Positions 6,336 to 7,322 of a stretch of DNA of 7,322 nucleotides are shown here, piece by piece; position 1 is the first letter of the stretch; the number at the start of each line of letters is the position of its first letter. Below the pieces are notes generated by a model. The model did no database searches. It was given only the letters and a program-made list of their open reading frames with translations, and was not told the origin of the DNA. The translations under genes and the position numbers were made by a program. Source of the DNA: Treponema sp. (lineage in GTDB: Bacteria > Spirochaetota > Spirochaetia > Treponematales > Treponemataceae); assembly GCA_017613485.1 (NCBI GenBank), contig JAGADS010000361.1, positions 1 to 7,322 on the forward strand, in the 5' to 3' direction.

Positions 6336-6356
6336 GGTTAATTCCAAATTCTTAAT
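6336..6356. repeat. Direct repeat, copy 2, upstream of the SUMF1-like gene
   Basis: This is the second copy of the 21-base sequence at 5340-5360, differing only at two adjacent bases (6345 and 6346). The two copies are 996 bases apart and enclose the whole SUMF1-like gene body and its promoter. A shorter related string, GAATTAAGGAAT, occurs at 6435-6446. Confidence 0.65.
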
Positions 6357-6380
6357 TCATTTAAGAAGCGTGACAAATTT

Positions 6381-6400
6381 AAAAAAAAAAAGTCAAAAAA
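6381..6400. other. A-tracts upstream of the fliS promoter
   Basis: A run of 11 A (6381-6391) and a run of 6 A (6395-6400) lie immediately upstream of the sigma-28 -35 box, with centres about 12 bases apart. Such tracts can bend DNA or act like an UP element. The 11-A run could also vary in length. The rest of the 6262-6480 spacer holds only the two promoters, the direct repeat and the ribosome binding sites. Confidence 0.5.
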
Positions 6401-6404
6401 GTGC

Positions 6405-6431
6405 TAAAGTCTAAAATTCTTTTTCCGATAA
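6405..6431 (+). promoter_or_regulatory. Sigma-28 (FliA) type promoter for fliS
   Basis: TAAAGTCT (6405-6412), 11 bases, then TCCGATAA (6424-6431) match the flagellar sigma-28 consensus TAAAGTTT-N11-GCCGATAA at 14 of 16 positions with exact spacing. Transcription would start near 6438, leaving a leader of about 43 bases before the fliS ATG. This places fliS and the following gene in the late flagellar class. Confidence 0.85.
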
Positions 6432-6465
6432 CAAGAATTAAGGAATATTGTTTACTAATTTATTC

Positions 6466-6473
6466 AGGTGGGG
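6466..6473 (+). promoter_or_regulatory. Ribosome binding site deciding the fliS start
   Basis: AGGTGGGG lies 7 bases before ATG 6481 and so selects that codon over an in-frame TTG at 6448. Confidence 0.8.
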
Positions 6474-6480
6474 TATTGCT

Positions 6481-6933
6481 ATGAGTTACAATTCTTATGG
6501 TGGGTATAACACATACCGTGAAGTCGGCGTCAAAACTGCCAGTCAGGGGAAACTGGTCGTCATGCTGTACGAAGGGGCCGTCTCTCATTTAAAGGAAGCC
6601 GTCAACATGATTGATGGTGAAAACACGATTGCCGCACACAATATCGAAAAATTCGGCATCCACATTCAAAAGACTCAGGACATAATCACGGAGCTTCAGG
6701 TAAGCCTGGACATGGAAAAGGGCGGAGAAATTGCTCAAAACCTGATGGCACTGTACATATACTTCAACAAGGAACTTCTGACCGCCAGCATAAAGCACGA
6801 CAGGTCAAAACTAATGTTCATCCTGAATCTTCTGGACCAGCTCAGGGATTCCTGGACAAGCGCCGCCAACACACAGGCCAATAATACTGTAAAGATGGCG
6901 GTGGACAGGCCGACAATCAGTATAACGAGTTAA
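6481..6933 (+). CDS. fliS: Flagellar export chaperone FliS
   Basis: FliS is a small cytoplasmic helical-bundle chaperone that binds the C-terminus of flagellin and keeps it unpolymerised until export. The 150-residue product shows the family pattern: an N-terminal YNTYRE segment, VKTASQGKLVVMLYEGAVSHL (residues 17-37), a central helix ending in TELQVSLDMEKGGEIAQNL (about 70-88), LYIYFNKELLTASIKHD (91-107) and LLDQLRDSW (about 116-124). The length is slightly above the common 125-135 because of a polar, probably disordered tail rich in Ala, Asn and Thr. In spirochaetes the clients would be the FlaB filament proteins of the periplasmic flagella. It is driven by the sigma-28 promoter at 6405-6431 and followed 42 bases later by a FlgN-like gene. 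Confidence 0.92.
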   Translation: MSYNSYGGYNTYREVGVKTASQGKLVVMLYEGAVSHLKEAVNMIDGENTIAAHNIEKFGIHIQKTQDIITELQVSLDMEKGGEIAQNLMALYIYFNKELLTASIKHDRSKLMFILNLLDQLRDSWTSAANTQANNTVKMAVDRPTISITS

Positions 6934-6975
6934 TTTGAGTTTATATCGGGAATAAAGGGAACAAAGGTGGGAAAC

Positions 6976-7322
6976 ATGAACGAACAGCTCAGCCAGGAAG
7001 AATTGAACGAACGCATCGCCATACTCAGACGTTTCAGGACATTGCTTGAACAGCAGCGCACTAAATTCAGGGAATACCTCAAGGTCCTTGAACAGCAGGA
7101 AAGTAAAATCTGCCAGCAGGACTCCATGGCCCTTATTGCCCACAGCGAACTGGAAACCCAGATTGTAAAGGGAATCGGCTCTCTCCAGAAGGTCATAGGC
7201 CCGATGCAGAAGCTTTACCTCAGTGCAAAAACCTCTACTTACAACCCACAGGACATAATTCCCATAGAAAAACTCCAGGATGATCTGACTCACCTTCAGA
7301 CACAGGTTCTAGCACAGAACGA
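6976..7322 (+). CDS. FlgN-like flagellar export chaperone, 3' truncated by window edge
   Basis: An ATG at 6976 with GGTGGG five bases upstream opens a frame that stays open to the window end (115 full codons). The product is almost entirely helical and rich in Gln, Leu, Glu and Lys, with likely coiled-coil segments at 8-48 and 95-115. The pattern LLEQQRTKFREYLKVLEQQE, a short gap, then ALIAHSELETQIVKGIGSL is like FlgN/FliT-type chaperones, which alternate helix-forming Leu-Glu-Gln stretches and guard hook-junction proteins FlgK and FlgL before export. The position just after fliS under the same sigma-28 promoter supports a flagellar role. Sequence similarity in this family is weak, so another flagellar coiled-coil protein is possible. 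No frame break is seen. Confidence 0.55.
   Translation, partial: MNEQLSQEELNERIAILRRFRTLLEQQRTKFREYLKVLEQQESKICQQDSMALIAHSELETQIVKGIGSLQKVIGPMQKLYLSAKTSTYNPQDIIPIEKLQDDLTHLQTQVLAQN

Noticed and set aside
6448..6480. FliS start at TTG 6448
   Set aside because: ATG 6481 has AGGTGGGG at good spacing and gives a normal FliS N-terminus; 6448 is only about 10 bases from the predicted transcription start.
6811..7293. A minus-strand open frame of 160 codons opposite fliS and the FlgN-like gene
   Set aside because: It overlaps two well-supported plus-strand genes, has no ribosome binding site, and shows no recognisable motif.

Overview
The window looks like a chromosomal segment of a spirochaete, most likely a host-associated, non-pathogenic Treponema (gut or rumen type). 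This is inferred from the gene set: flagellar fliS plus a FlgN-like chaperone behind a sigma-28 promoter, EarP, a secreted SUMF1-type protein, histidine and purine synthesis genes, and moderate GC with AT-rich spacers. Species cannot be assigned by eye.

Layout. Bases 1-904 (+) hold the last 40 codons of hisH and a complete hisF, the two subunits of imidazole glycerol phosphate synthase. They converge, with no base between the stop codons, on a minus-strand block read from right to left: guaB (IMP dehydrogenase), purA (adenylosuccinate synthetase) and earP (EF-P arginine rhamnosyltransferase). purA and earP are 2 bases apart, and guaB and purA 35 bases apart, so this looks like one operon. A 10-bp inverted repeat lies just upstream of guaB at the likely transcription start. 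Upstream of it, also on the minus strand, is a gene for an exported SUMF1/formylglycine-generating-enzyme-like protein with its own TATAAT promoter. A 21-bp direct repeat (19/21 identical) brackets that gene. A 219-bp divergent spacer then carries A-tracts and a near-consensus sigma-28 promoter driving fliS and a flgN-like gene (+), which runs off the window.

How the genes fit together. HisF/HisH release AICAR, which re-enters purine synthesis and becomes IMP. GuaB and PurA catalyse the two competing first steps away from IMP, to GMP and AMP, and here appear to be co-transcribed. EarP modifies elongation factor P and is not part of purine metabolism; its place in the operon is unexplained.

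The most unusual feature is the C-terminus of PurA. After a complete but compact catalytic core (about 406 residues) the frame continues for 130 residues, ending in 22 uninterrupted five-residue repeats of the type xxxKK (39 Lys and 4 Arg in 110 residues). This resembles histone H1-like or Hc2-like bacterial tails and is not part of any normal adenylosuccinate synthetase. It is the best candidate in the window for something undescribed.
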